Assembly (NCBI GenBank): GCA_963777895.1
Contig: CAVZSF010000005.1
Location: forward strand, 558,001 to 622,000
Length of the DNA stretch: 64,000 nt
Source of the DNA: UBA2241 sp963777895
GTDB lineage: Bacteria > Actinomycetota > Thermoleophilia > UBA2241
Direction of reading: 5' to 3'
Every line of letters starts with the position of its first letter. Positions within the stretch are counted from its first letter, which is position 1. Under the pieces are notes generated by a model that was not told the origin of the DNA, searched no databases, and saw nothing but the letters and a program-made list of their open reading frames with translations. Made by a program: the position numbers and the translations under genes. Shown piece after piece: positions 26,201 through 36,671 of this stretch.

Positions 26201-26809
26201 GCCACCAAGATCGACGCGCACCGGCGCATCGCGCGGGCGCAGAGCCTCTCGGAGCTCGGCGACGTGGAGGCCGAGCTGACCGACCGCTTCGGGACGCCGC
26301 CCGAGCCGGTCGCCAACCTGCTGGCGCTGCAGGCGATCCGGCTCAAGGCGGCGTCCCTCGGCGCCTCCGCCGTGACCGTGCGCGGCGAGCGCCTGCAGCT
26401 CGACGGTCTCGACCTGGACGACGCGTGGGCCGGCCGCCTGCGGACGGCCGCCGGCCGCGTCGTCTACTTCAAGCAGAAGAAGAGCCTGGCCGCGTACCGC
26501 GAAGGCGACGGCGCGGGCCGGGCGATCGGCCCTGTCGATGCGCCTCGCGGCGTCGCTGCCACGTCGCCAGACGGAGGCGCTCTGCCGGACCTGGCCGCGT
26601 CGCCAGATCTGGCGGCGTCAGCATTCTCAGGCCATCCACAGCCGGGCGAGAACGGCCGGCAAGGCGGTCTCGAGCCTGAAACGACCGTTTCGGCCGCCTT
26701 CGGGCGGGCCCCTGCTTCACATTCCTTAAGGTGGGTCGAGGCTACTATGGATGCTATAATCGATGCTCGTTCTTCCGGCGACCTGTCCTCACACCCTGGA
26801 GACACTTGA
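23201..26809 (+). CDS. mfd: Transcription-repair coupling factor Mfd
   Basis: 1,202 residues. Mfd removes stalled RNA polymerase and recruits UvrA. The UvrB-like N-terminal module is at ~130–200 (FAVRGGLIDVYPALGDPLRI), the RNA-polymerase-interacting domain starts near residue 460 (PGDYVVHEDHGIARFAGIE), and the RecG-like motor has CGDVGYGKTEVA (Walker A, ~residue 611), VIVDEEQRFG (Walker B), SLSATPIPRTLQ and VTTSIIESGIDIP then QIRGRIGRS. The conserved C-terminal domain ends near residue 1090; about 113 further residues are an Ala/Gly/Ser/Pro-rich tail without similarity, inside which lies the promoter for the next gene. The stop overlaps that gene's ATG by one base. Confidence 0.96.
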   Translation: MLLDYLTESDRFATAAPRLRRGAAVYAPSQLAPYVLAGLVAGIEAPGWLAVAADGEAAAKLAAEVSVYLGRDVPVLPARGVLYGADVAPAAHVVGERQQALSALAAGRPVIAEAVALLERFVPLDLQPEPVDLAVGQEAPFDALVKHLAELGYERVEQQVRGRGQFAVRGGLIDVYPALGDPLRIEFWGDDVESIRTFSIYSQRTTGTVDGATIHAAFEADTTLPEYQAGVHQAIAAWEREGRVEAPDELYRRAGVRALAGLVSRFTTLADLAGERGARLVVVNPDEVTRALADFAGELETVLAGAGTLPSGERARLYVPLAEARALLAPAIQLELVQRDQPVRFEASRPQLAARDLAGAERDLVRLVRDGYRVFVVFRHEGEAERATYRLRNLTRGGRQPGQLKRHGEAAPGLYFVPAPLREGFLSAELKLAVVPERSLLRGAAREKRFVGGTALATFFDVRPGDYVVHEDHGIARFAGIETRTVAGITRDYLLLEYKGEDRVFVPHEQIGKVSRYIGAGAGAPPLNRLGGTAWAAVKTRARRAVVEMAGELLQLYAARQAIPGFAFPPDGELVRRLEEAFPFEETEDQAETIDDVKNDMEAPHPMDRLVCGDVGYGKTEVAVRAAFKAAEAGKQTLMLVPTTILAEQHHLTFAERFGELPVRTEMVSRFRTAAEQRKIMKQFSQGEVDVLIGTHRLLSTDVQPKDLGLVIVDEEQRFGVRQKELLRNLKMQVDVMSLSATPIPRTLQMSLSGIRDISVIETPPRGRHEIRTYIGEYRDDLVRIAIEKELARDGQAFYLHNRVETIDQAAEHVRELAPKARVLVAHGQMHERALEKVMLSFLAGEADVLVTTSIIESGIDIPTANTLIVERADMLGLAQLYQIRGRIGRSDAYAYAYLLYPSEELLTTEAAARLQTLSDHTDLGAGFKIAMADLEIRGAGNLLGDEQSGHVAAVGFEMYAQMLEEAVHELQGEQAAIAAPVRVEVPVTAYVPPEYIAYEATKIDAHRRIARAQSLSELGDVEAELTDRFGTPPEPVANLLALQAIRLKAASLGASAVTVRGERLQLDGLDLDDAWAGRLRTAAGRVVYFKQKKSLAAYREGDGAGRAIGPVDAPRGVAATSPDGGALPDLAASPDLAASAFSGHPQPGENGRQGGLEPETTVSAAFGRAPASHSLRWVEATMDAIIDARSSGDLSSHPGDT
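26755..26760 (+). promoter_or_regulatory. Consensus −10 box (TATAAT) for the PPIase gene
   Basis: A perfect TATAAT inside the 3' end of mfd, 49 bases before the PPIase ATG, in a locally AT-rich patch. The −35 region (TGGGTC at 17-base spacing) is weak. Confidence 0.5.
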
Positions 26810-27858
26810 TGAAGAAGCTCGTCCTCGTGGTCATGGCACTCGCCCTCTTCGCGCTCCCGCTCGCGCTGGCAGCGTGCGGAGGGAAGGATGTCCCCGCAGG
26901 CGCGATCGCCGCCGTCGGCGACGGCGTGGTGACCCAGCAGCAGTTCGACGACATCCTGGCGCAGGCCAAAGCGCAGTACTCCTCGCAGCAGGGCGCCAAG
27001 TTCCCGGCGGAGGGCACGCCTCAGTTCAACCAGCTGAAGGCGAGCATCGTCACCTACCTCGTTCAGAACGAGCTCATCACGCAGGGCGCCAAGGACTTCG
27101 GCGTCAGCGTCAGCGAGAAGGATCTCGCCGACCGCATGAAGCAGGTCGAGCAGTCCGTGGGCGGTGCGAAGAAGCTGGAGAAGATGCTCAAGCAGTACGG
27201 ACTGACGCAGGCCCAGCTCGAAGAGCAGCTCAAGTCCTCGATGCTGCAGGACAAGGTCAAGGAGAAGGTGTACGCCGACGTCAAGATCAGTGACGAGCAG
27301 ATCAAGAAGTACTTCGAGGATCCGGCCAACAAGGCGCAGTTCCAGCAGGCCGAGTCGCGCGACGTGCGCCACGTCCTGGTCAAGACCAAGGCCGAGGCCG
27401 ACAAGGTGCGCGCCCTGCTCGCCGCCGATCCGAGTGAGGCCAACTGGAAGGCGGTCGCCAAGAAGTACTCGATCGACCCCGGCTCGAAGGACAACGGAGG
27501 CTCACTCGGCGCGGTCCAGAAGGGCCGCACGGTGCCGGCCTTCGAGAAGGCCGCTTGGAGCCTGGACGTCAACAAGATCTCCGCGCCCGTGAAGACCCAG
27601 TTCGGCTGGCACGTCCTCGAGGTGACGAAGGTCACGCCCAAGAAGACGCAGACCTTCGACGACGCCAAAGAGACCATCCGCCAGACGCTGCTCTACCAGG
27701 AGCAGGCGACGGCGTGGCAGGACTGGCTCAAGCAGGCCGAGAAGGACGCCGGCGTCGTCTATGCGGCGGGCTTCAGCCCCGACGTGCTGACCGCGCCCGC
27801 CACGCCGGCCGAGTCGACCGCGCCGTCACCTGCGGCGTCCGCGACCTCGGGGCAGTGA
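26809..27858 (+). CDS. Parvulin-type (PpiC/SurA-like) peptidyl-prolyl isomerase lipoprotein
   Basis: 349 residues. A lipoprotein signal peptide ends in a lipobox LALAAC, so the mature Cys should be lipidated and the protein held on the outer face of the membrane. A SurA_N-like chaperone segment covers ~35–190, with long charged helices. The parvulin domain starts at SRDVRHVLVKTKAEADKV and contains DPGSKDNGGSLG and TQFGWHVLEV (residues ~180–280). A Thr/Ala/Pro tail ends it. Its role is folding of secreted proteins (PrsA/SurA-like). It lies in the conserved mfd–PPIase–mazG order. Confidence 0.93.
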   Translation: MKKLVLVVMALALFALPLALAACGGKDVPAGAIAAVGDGVVTQQQFDDILAQAKAQYSSQQGAKFPAEGTPQFNQLKASIVTYLVQNELITQGAKDFGVSVSEKDLADRMKQVEQSVGGAKKLEKMLKQYGLTQAQLEEQLKSSMLQDKVKEKVYADVKISDEQIKKYFEDPANKAQFQQAESRDVRHVLVKTKAEADKVRALLAADPSEANWKAVAKKYSIDPGSKDNGGSLGAVQKGRTVPAFEKAAWSLDVNKISAPVKTQFGWHVLEVTKVTPKKTQTFDDAKETIRQTLLYQEQATAWQDWLKQAEKDAGVVYAAGFSPDVLTAPATPAESTAPSPAASATSGQ

Positions 27859-27922
27859 CGACCGCCGCCGGCGGGGCACGGACGCGCGTCCGTGCCGGGG
27901 CCGGCGGGCAGAAGCAGGCGGG

Positions 27923-29137
27923 ATGAGTCTTCGCCTCGTGTACATCGGCGCCGCCGCCGCGCTGGCGCCCGCAGCCTCGCTGCGGGCGCTGGCCGGCGGC
28001 GGCGCCGTCGTCGTTCCGGCAGATGCCGGCGCCGAGCTGCGCGGCTTGGTGGGCGAGACGGCCGACCCGGGGGAGGGCCGGCTGCTCGAGGTCGACGTCG
28101 CGGACGGCGGCGGCCTCGACGAGCTCGTAACGCGGGCCGCTGCCGGTGACGTCACCGTCGCGCTCGCCGGCCCGTCCGGGCCGGCGCTGGCGCGCGCGCT
28201 GCGCGCACGCCTGACACCGGCCTCCCCAGGCGAGACGCCGCCCCCGACCGAGTCGTCATCCCCGGCCGACTCGCCTTCACCGGCCGAGACGCCGATCCCT
28301 GGGCTCGTCACCGTTCCCGACGGCCGCGCCTTCGACGACGCCTTGCTGGGCCAGGAGCTCGTCTCGCTCAAGCGCATCGTCGACGTGCTGCGCGTGGAGT
28401 GCCCGTGGGACCGCGAGCAGACCGCCAGGGACATCGTCTCGTACACCGTCGAGGAGACCTTCGAGCTCGCCGACGCGGTCGCCGGCGACGACCTCGGCGC
28501 CATGCACGGCGAGCTGGGCGACCTGCTGCTGCAGGTCGTGATCCTCGCCATGATGCTCGCCGAGCGCGACGCCGGCGACCTCGGCAGCGTCGCCCACGAC
28601 ATCGAGGTCAAGCTCATCCGGCGCCACCCGCACATCTTCGGCGACGCGGTGGCCAACACCGGCGCCGAGGTGAAGGCGCGCTGGGAGCGGATAAAGGTGG
28701 AGCAGGAAGGCAGGGAGGGGATCTTCCACGACGTGCCGGAAGGCGCCCCGGCGCTGCTCTACGCGAAGAAGCTGCAGCAGCGCGCCGGCTCCGTCGGTTT
28801 CGACTGGAGCTCGGCGCGCGAGGCCTTCCCCAAGGTCGCGGAGGAGCACGGTGAGCTCGCCGCCCTGTTCGTTGAAGCGGGCGAGGCTGACCCCGACCGC
28901 CACGACCCCCGCCTCGTCCACGAGGTCGGCGACCTGCTCTTCGCCGTCGTCAACGTCGCCCGGCTGGCGCACGTCGACCCGGAGCTCGCCCTGCGCCAGG
29001 CGGCGCGGCGTTTCGAGCGCCGAGTCAGCGTCGCGGCCGCTCTGGCTGCCGGCGAGCGATCCGACTGGACGGCCCTCGACCTCGAGGCGCAAGAGGCTTA
29101 CTACCAGCGCGCCAAGCGCGAGGAGGAGCGGTCGTGA
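27923..29137 (+). CDS. mazG: MazG-family nucleoside triphosphate pyrophosphohydrolase
   Basis: 404 residues. The MazG module begins near residue 150 with LKRIVDVLRVECPWDREQTA then EETFELADA and LGDLLLQVVIL: all-alpha NTP-PPase helices with the EExxE/ExxD metal ligands. A second copy follows (FPKVAEEHGELAALF and VGDLLFAVVNVARL). This is the double-domain MazG that cleans up (d)NTPs. The N-terminal ~130 residues (LRLVYIGAAAALAPAASL) look like a shrunken remnant of the tetrapyrrole-methylase domain found in YabN-type proteins, joined by a Ser/Pro/Glu linker. The end overlaps moxR by 4 bases (GTGA). Confidence 0.92.
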   Translation: MSLRLVYIGAAAALAPAASLRALAGGGAVVVPADAGAELRGLVGETADPGEGRLLEVDVADGGGLDELVTRAAAGDVTVALAGPSGPALARALRARLTPASPGETPPPTESSSPADSPSPAETPIPGLVTVPDGRAFDDALLGQELVSLKRIVDVLRVECPWDREQTARDIVSYTVEETFELADAVAGDDLGAMHGELGDLLLQVVILAMMLAERDAGDLGSVAHDIEVKLIRRHPHIFGDAVANTGAEVKARWERIKVEQEGREGIFHDVPEGAPALLYAKKLQQRAGSVGFDWSSAREAFPKVAEEHGELAALFVEAGEADPDRHDPRLVHEVGDLLFAVVNVARLAHVDPELALRQAARRFERRVSVAAALAAGERSDWTALDLEAQEAYYQRAKREEERS

Positions 29138-30117
29138 TCGGACCAGCCGTGGTGACTGCGGATCACGTCAAGGCGCTCGGCGACGCCGTTGAGGCCGCCG
29201 TCTCGCGCGTGGTCGTCGGCAAGCAGGCGCAGACACGGCTGCTGCTCGTCGCCCTCCTCAGCGAGGGCCACGTGCTCATCGACGATGTCCCCGGCGTCGC
29301 CAAGACGCTGCTCGTCAAGACGGCGGCGGCCGCGCTCGACCTCGGCTTCTCGCGCGTGCAGTGCACGCCCGACCTGCTGCCGGGCGACGTGACGGGCAGC
29401 CTGGTGTTCGACCAGGGCAGCGGGGAGTTCGCGTTCAGACGCGGCCCGGTCTTCGCCAACCTGGTGCTCGCCGACGAGGTGAACCGCGCCACCCCGCGCG
29501 CCCAGTCCAGCTTCCTCGAGGCGATGGAGGAGCGCCAGGTCACGGTCGAAGGCGAGACGCATCCGCTGCCGCGGCCGTTCGTCGTTCTCGCCACGCAGAA
29601 CCCCGTCGAGCTCAAGGGCACCTTCCCGCTGCCGGAGGCCCAGCTCGACAGGTTCCTGCTGCGTCTGCGGATGGGGTATCCGTCCGAAGACGAAGAGGTG
29701 AGCATGGTCGAGCGCTTTCGCGAAGGCTCGCCGCTCGGGCAGGTCGAGCCGGCGGCGAGCGCCGCGGACGTCGTGCGGGCGATCGAGGTCACGAAGAAGG
29801 TGCACGTGAGCGCGGACCTCGAGCGCTACATCGTCGCCCTCGTCCGCGCCACGCGCGAGAGCGACCTCATCCAGCTCGGGGCGAGCCCGCGCGCCACGCT
29901 TCTGCTCGCTCATGCGGCCCAGGCGTCGGCGGCCCTCGACGGGCGCGACTTCGTCGTTCCCGACGACGTCCACGCCCTCATCGGGTCCGTGCTCGGGCAC
30001 CGGCTCATCCTGGCCCGCGAGGCGCGGCTCGAGCGGCGCGATCCCGAAGACGTGCTCGCCACCATCCTCAAGGACGTGCCCGTACCGGTGGAAGGCCCGC
30101 CGGATGAACGCCCGTAG
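29134..30117 (+). CDS. MoxR-family AAA+ ATPase
   Basis: 327 residues. Walker A-like DDVPGVAKTLLVK (the MoxR variant GVAKT), Walker B VLADEVNRATPRAQ, sensor 1 FVVLATQNPVELKGTFPLPE and AQLDRF are standard. MoxR ATPases act as chaperones or metal-insertion/assembly factors for VWA or DUF58 proteins. It starts at GTG 29134 overlapping mazG and overlaps the DUF58 gene by 14 bases. That places moxR–DUF58–DUF4129 in one operon, a known arrangement. Confidence 0.94.
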   Translation: MIGPAVVTADHVKALGDAVEAAVSRVVVGKQAQTRLLLVALLSEGHVLIDDVPGVAKTLLVKTAAAALDLGFSRVQCTPDLLPGDVTGSLVFDQGSGEFAFRRGPVFANLVLADEVNRATPRAQSSFLEAMEERQVTVEGETHPLPRPFVVLATQNPVELKGTFPLPEAQLDRFLLRLRMGYPSEDEEVSMVERFREGSPLGQVEPAASAADVVRAIEVTKKVHVSADLERYIVALVRATRESDLIQLGASPRATLLLAHAAQASAALDGRDFVVPDDVHALIGSVLGHRLILAREARLERRDPEDVLATILKDVPVPVEGPPDERP

Positions 30118-31310
30118 AGCGCTGCTTCTCGGCGCCGCCGGGCTGGTCGTGGCGGGGCTGCTCCATTCCGAGGCGCTCATCTTCGCCGCGTTCGCGGTGA
30201 TCCTCCTCAGCGGGCTGGTCATGCTCGTCGGCGGTCGCGTCCTCGATCACGTCGAGTACGAGCGCTCCTTCTCGCGCCGCACCGTTCTCTGGGGCGGCGA
30301 GCTCGAGGTGACGACGACGGTCGCCAACCGCAAGCTGTTGCCGCTCGTCTGGCTGAACGTGCGCGACTACTGGCCGTCGTCGGTCGCGCCGGTCGGCTTC
30401 ACCCTGCAGCCCAGCGCCCTGCAGACCAAGGTGACGCTGTCCCAGCTCTTCTCGGTGCGCTGGTATCAGCGGGTGCGGCGCCGCCATCGCGGCGTCTGCC
30501 TCGAGCGCGGCGTGCACGGGTTCGGGCCGGCCGAGCTGACGGCGTCGGACCCACTGGGGATCCTGCAGTCCAGCCGGGACGTCGCCGCCGTCGACGCGGT
30601 GGTCGTGCTGCCCAAGGTGCTCGACGTGCCCGGTCTCCCCGCCGTCTTCGGCCGCCCTGCCGTCGCCGAGAGCGCGCCGCGCTCGCTGACCCGCGACCCA
30701 TCCAGTCTCGTGGGCGTGCGTCCCTACCGTGCCGGCGACCCTTTGAAGGCGATCAACTGGCGCGCCGTCGCCCGGACCGGTGCACTGCACACCAACGAGT
30801 ACGAGCCCTCCGCGATGGCCGAGGTCCGGATCCTGCTCAACGTGCGTGTCTTCGACTTCGCCTGGCAGGGCATCGACCCCGCCACGGTCGAGCTCCTCTG
30901 CGTGGCCGCCGCCTCCGCCGCCGCGATGCTCGCGGACGAGGGGTTCGCCGTCGGCCTGCGCTCGAACGCGGTCGTCGCCGGCAGCCTCGCCGCGCTCGAG
31001 GTCGAGGCGGCGCCGGGCTCGCTGCCGGATGTGCTCGACGCCGCTCGCCCGGATCGTGGCCTTCCCGCCCCCTTCCTTCCACGCCGTCCTTGACCGCGAG
31101 TTGGAGGACGACGACCTGCTCGCGGGCCGGCTCGTGCTCACGCCGGGCGTCGACGGGGACCTGGCGCCCCTCGTCGCGCGGCTCAGGGAGCAGGACGGTA
31201 CCTGCGTCATCGTCGCCGGCGACGAGTCGAAGGAGGCCCCGGGGCTTGTCGACTTCCTCGTCCCGAGGAGCTTCGACTGGAGGACGCACGATGCGCTTCC
31301 GCTGGCTTGA
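30104..31310 (+). CDS. DUF58 domain-containing protein, frameshifted near 31042
   Basis: Corrected length ~401 residues. Two N-terminal membrane helices (LLLGAAGLVVAGLL and FAVILLSGLVMLVGG) precede a beta-rich region and the DUF58 core, where VGVRPYRAGDPLKAINWRAVARTG is the signature. The first frame (30104–31093) loses sense after GSLPDVLDA at 31042; the continuation, LARIVAFPPPSFHAVL to DWRTHDALPLA, lies in the next frame and ends at 31310. Removing one C near 31042 joins them. The start ATG is inside moxR, and the end overlaps the DUF4129 gene by 20 bases. The likely role is with MoxR in envelope processes. Confidence 0.85.
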
Positions 31311-32640
31311 CGACGCGGCCCTGCCGGGGCTGGCCGCCGTGCTCGAGAGCCTCTGGCTCGGCACGGCGGCCGCCCTCTTCGTGACGCGGTCCCCGCTCGC
31401 GATCACGCTGGTCACGCTGGCGATCATGGCGGCCGGCGTGGTCCCCGCGGTCCTGGCCCGCGCCGGCGTCGTCCACCTCGGCGTGCTGCGCCTGGTGCTC
31501 GTGCTGGTCGCCGCCGGCCTCACCGCCGCCTTGGTCGCCGCCGCGGACCCCGCCTCCCGGGAGGCGGTGACGCGCCTCGCCCTGCGGGACGCCTTCTACG
31601 TCGGGGTCGCGCTCTGGCTCGGCGTGCGCGCCGGCCTCGTCGCGATCCGCCCGGCCGGCGCCCTGCGGCGGAGCGTCAGGGCGCTCACGCTGGTCTGCGC
31701 CGCCGTCCTGCTCGGCCGCCTCGCCGACGTGCCGCTCCCGCAGGCCGGCGTGGTGGTCACGGCGGTCGTGCTGGCGGGCGTCCTCTTCATCGCCCTGGCC
31801 CGGCTGGACGACGTGATGGCCGTGGTCGACCGCCGGCACGGGGTCACGGGGTGGACGTGGTTCCTCGGTGTCATGACGGTCACCGTCGTCCTGCTGACGG
31901 CCGCCGGCATCCTCGCCGCCGTCGCCGGTGCGGGACCGCTCGACTGGGTGTTCTCGGCAGTTGCGCAGGCGGTGGGGATCGTGTGGTCGGCCGTCGTCTT
32001 CATCCTCTACCTGATCGGCTATGGCGTGATGCGCGCGATCGCCTGGCTGGCCTCGCTGGTCCACCTCTCCGTACCGCAGGCGATCAAGGAGCAGGACGCT
32101 CCCGAGCTGAAGGTGCAGCCGTTGAAGCTCCCCGAACGGGAGGGGGGCGGCGGCTCCTCGCTGCTGCGCGACCTTTTCATCGTCGTCTTCGCCGCGCTCG
32201 CGGCCGGCGCCCTGGTACTGGCGCTGGTCGGGGCGTTGCGCCGGGTGCGCACCGGCGAGCGCGACGACCAGGTCGTGGAGGAGCGCGAATCGCTCGCCTC
32301 CGGGGCGGACCTGCTGCGCGGCATGGGCGCGCGTATCGCGCGCCTCGTGCCGCGCCGGGTCCGCCGCCCGCGCCCGGCGACGCCCGCCGAGGCGGTGCGG
32401 CTGGAGTACGTCTTGCTCGAATCAGCGCTGGCCCGTTCCGGCAGGCCCCGGCCTCCCGCGGCGACCGCGCGCCAGTACTTGGCCGCCCAGGGCGCGCACG
32501 TGCAGGACGCGGCGACGTCGCTCGCCGCGGCCTACGACCTCGCGCGCTACTCGCAGCACAGTCTGGCGTGGGAGGACGTCGCGACCGTCAAGGCGGCGCG
32601 CTCGCGCTTCCTCGCGGCCACGCCGCCGGAGCCGACGTAG
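31291..32640 (+). CDS. DUF4129 multi-pass membrane protein
   Basis: 449 residues. About six to eight hydrophobic segments span residues 10–250 (e.g. LVLVLVAAGLTAALVAA, VVVTAVVLAGVLFIALA), with another at ~295–315 (LFIVVFAALAAGALVLALVG). The C-terminal ~100 residues are the DUF4129 helical domain (TPAEAVRLEYVLLESALARS, then TARQYLAAQ). In many bacteria this domain ends a transglutaminase (TgpA-like) in the MoxR–DUF58 operon; here the transglutaminase core is absent, leaving membrane part plus DUF4129. ATG 31291 overlaps the DUF58 frame. The function is unknown. Confidence 0.85.
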   Translation: MRFRWLDDAALPGLAAVLESLWLGTAAALFVTRSPLAITLVTLAIMAAGVVPAVLARAGVVHLGVLRLVLVLVAAGLTAALVAAADPASREAVTRLALRDAFYVGVALWLGVRAGLVAIRPAGALRRSVRALTLVCAAVLLGRLADVPLPQAGVVVTAVVLAGVLFIALARLDDVMAVVDRRHGVTGWTWFLGVMTVTVVLLTAAGILAAVAGAGPLDWVFSAVAQAVGIVWSAVVFILYLIGYGVMRAIAWLASLVHLSVPQAIKEQDAPELKVQPLKLPEREGGGGSSLLRDLFIVVFAALAAGALVLALVGALRRVRTGERDDQVVEERESLASGADLLRGMGARIARLVPRRVRRPRPATPAEAVRLEYVLLESALARSGRPRPPAATARQYLAAQGAHVQDAATSLAAAYDLARYSQHSLAWEDVATVKAARSRFLAATPPEPT

Positions 32641-32691
32641 ACGAAGTTGGGCACCGGGTGCGGCCTGCGCCATGCGCCGAGCGCGGCCAGT

Positions 32692-32732
32692 CCCACGACG
32701 GGTGCGGCCGGCCCCACGACGGGTGCGGCCGG
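32692..32732 (+). repeat. Tandem 20-base repeat upstream of eno
   Basis: Two exact copies of CCCACGACGGGTGCGGCCGG at 32692–32711 and 32713–32732 (period 21) lie in the DUF4129–eno gap. A possible −10 (TAGACT, 32767–32772) for eno follows. Confidence 0.7.
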
Positions 32733-32849
32733 CCTGACCGAACGCGGACGCGCGCCGCGCCTGCGTTAGACTCTGCGCGGGCACAACGACCACGACCAGC
32801 GCTGCGGCCCGACCCACACGCAGCGCCCCAAGGCTCAGGAGGCTTCCCC

Positions 32850-34133
32850 ATGACCGTCATCGTCGACGTGACCGCCAGGCAGATCCTCGACTCGCGGGGC
32901 AACCCGACCGTCGAGGTCGAGGTCGAGCTCGAGTCGGGCGCCGTGGGACGCGCCGCCGTCCCGTCGGGCGCGTCCACCGGCGAGTACGAGGCCGTAGAGC
33001 TGCGCGACGAGGGCGGCGAGTACCTCGGCAAGTCGGTGCGCCGGGCCGTGGCCAATGTGAACGAGACCATCGCCGAGGAGATCGTCGGCTTCGACGCGAC
33101 CGACCAGCGCCTGATCGACCGCATGCTCGTCGAGCTTGACGGCACGCCGAACAAGGCCAACCTCGGGGCGAACGCGACGCTGGGCGCGTCGCTGGCCGTC
33201 GCCTACGCCGCGGCGGCGGCGCTGGAGCTTCCCCTGTATCAGTACGTCGGGGGCTGCAACGCCTACCTGCTGCCGGTGCCGATGATGAACATCATGAACG
33301 GCGGCAAGCACGCTGATAACAACGTGGACCTCCAGGAGTTCATGGTCATGCCGGTCGGGGCCGAGAGCTTCGAGGAGGGCCTGCGCATCGGGGCTGAGGT
33401 CTACCACGGCCTCAAGGCGGTGCTGAAGGGCCGCGGCCTCGCGACCGCCGTCGGCGACGAGGGCGGCTTCGCGCCCGACCTGGGCTCCAACGAGGAGGCC
33501 GTCCAGGTGATCATGGAGGCGATCGACGCGGCGGGGTACGAGCCCGGCAACGACGTCGTCATCGCGCTCGACCCCGCCGCGTCCAGCTTCTTCGAAGACG
33601 GCAAGTACGTACTCGCCAGCGAGGGTCGCAGCCTGAGCTCGGCCGAGATGGTCGACTACTACGCGGCGCTCTGCGACAAGTACCCGATCGTGAGCATCGA
33701 GGACGGCCTGGCCGAGGACGACTGGGACGGCTTCAAGCTGATGACGAAGAAGCTCGGCGACCGCGTGCAGGTGGTCGGCGACGACCTCTTCGTCACCAAC
33801 ACCGAGCGCCTCGCCCAGGGCATCGCGCTCGGGTCGGCCAACTCCATCCTCATCAAGCTGAACCAGATCGGCACGCTCAGCGAGACCCTGGACTGCATCG
33901 AGATGGCGAAGCGGGCAGGCTGGACGGCGGTCGTTTCCCACCGCTCGGGCGAGACCGAGGACACGACGATCGCCGACATCGCCGTCGCCACGAACGCCGG
34001 TCAGATCAAGACCGGGGCTCCCGCGCGCACCGACCGCGTCGCCAAGTACAACCAGTTGCTGCGCATCGAGGAGATGCTGGGCGAGGCCGCGGCGTACGCG
34101 GGCCGCACGGCCTTCTACAATCTGAAGAAGTAG
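32850..34133 (+). CDS. eno: Enolase
   Basis: 427 residues; converts 2-phosphoglycerate to phosphoenolpyruvate. ARQILDSRGNPTVEVEV, SGASTGEYEAVELRD, the catalytic VGDEGGFAPDL, SIEDGLAEDDWDGF, LIKLNQIGTLSET and VSHRSGETEDT (ending in the enolase signature) are all intact. The ATG at 32850 has CAGGAGG 8 bases upstream; the long in-frame extension to 31851 is antisense/overlap noise. It is followed, after one intervening gene, by pyk, so two consecutive lower-glycolysis steps are linked. Confidence 0.97.
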   Translation: MTVIVDVTARQILDSRGNPTVEVEVELESGAVGRAAVPSGASTGEYEAVELRDEGGEYLGKSVRRAVANVNETIAEEIVGFDATDQRLIDRMLVELDGTPNKANLGANATLGASLAVAYAAAAALELPLYQYVGGCNAYLLPVPMMNIMNGGKHADNNVDLQEFMVMPVGAESFEEGLRIGAEVYHGLKAVLKGRGLATAVGDEGGFAPDLGSNEEAVQVIMEAIDAAGYEPGNDVVIALDPAASSFFEDGKYVLASEGRSLSSAEMVDYYAALCDKYPIVSIEDGLAEDDWDGFKLMTKKLGDRVQVVGDDLFVTNTERLAQGIALGSANSILIKLNQIGTLSETLDCIEMAKRAGWTAVVSHRSGETEDTTIADIAVATNAGQIKTGAPARTDRVAKYNQLLRIEEMLGEAAAYAGRTAFYNLKK

Positions 34134-34327
34134 CGCGGCAGGCGTTCGCAGGCGCGCTCTCGAGGGTAGGCAGCGCTGCGGCGCGGGTAAAGCCGTGCTC
34201 GCCGGCTGGTGTGAGCGACCTGCGCGAGGCGGCCGGGTGGCAAGATCTGCCCGCGTGGGCGACCATAGATACCTCGCGGGGTATCCCTGCGCGCGACACA
34301 TCGTAGACGAGCGGAGGAAGACCGAGC

Positions 34328-35128
34328 ATGTACTGCCCTGAGTGTGGCTCAGAGACGGGCGACGCGAAGTTCTGCGCCGAGTGCGGCGCCGATCTGAGCG
34401 GCGTCCGCGACGCGATCAAGGGCCGGGGGACCGGCCGCAAGACGACCGGCTCGCTGGCCGGCGGCAAGGGCGGCGGCGCGAACGTCGCAGCGCGCGAGCC
34501 CGCCGCCGCCAAGGCCACGCCGGCCAAGGGCCCGTCGGCCGCCCTGCTTTGGGGCATCGTCGGCGTGGTCGTGGTCGTCGTCGTGGTCGCGGTGATGATA
34601 CTGACCGGCGACACGGCGACCAGCGACAAGAGCGCCGACGGCACACAGCCGGCCAGCTCTGCGACGCCGGTGGCCATCGACACGAGCGGCAGCTACCAGG
34701 AGCTCGTCGACCGCGGCAACACCCTGTACGACAAGGGCAACACGCTGTTCCAGGGCGGTCAGATCGAGCAGGGGGCCGAGTACTTCAAGGCGGCCTCCGT
34801 GGCCTACATGGCCGCCTGGAAGAAGAAGCCCGGCGACCCGAGCCTTGGGACAGACCTCGCCACGTCGCTCTTCTACAGCGGCGACACTGAGGGCGCACTC
34901 GACACAGATCGATTCGGTGCTCAAGGACAACCCCGACTTCCAGCCGGGCTGGTTCAACAAGGGCAACTACCTCGCCCACTCGGCGCAGTTCGCGGAGCAG
35001 TCGGGCGACAACAAGCTGCGCGACAAGCTCTACGCTCAGGCGAAGGTCGCGCTCACGAAGGCGGTCAGCCTGGGGCCGACCACGGACGTCGGCAAGGCGG
35101 CCGACGAGCGGCTCCAGAGCCTGCCCAA

Positions 35129-35132
<4 letters not shown>
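34328..35132 (+). CDS. Zinc-ribbon, single-TM, TPR-like protein, frameshifted near 34900
   Basis: Corrected length ~267 residues. It opens with a double CxxC zinc ribbon (MYCPECGSETGDAKFCAECG), then a Gly/Lys/Ala-rich linker, one membrane helix (LLWGIVGVVVVVVVVAVMIL, ~residues 75–95), and a C-terminal helical repeat region (YQELVDRGNTLYDKGNTLFQ to ADERLQSLPK) resembling TPRs. The frame breaks after SGDTEGAL at ~34900 and continues one base later as QIDSVLKDNPDFQPGWFNKG. It ends with TGA overlapping the GTG of pyk. Its role is unknown; homologs are typical membrane proteins with a cytoplasmic ribbon. Confidence 0.8.
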
Positions 35133-36644
<1,512 letters not shown>

Positions 36645-36671
<27 letters not shown>

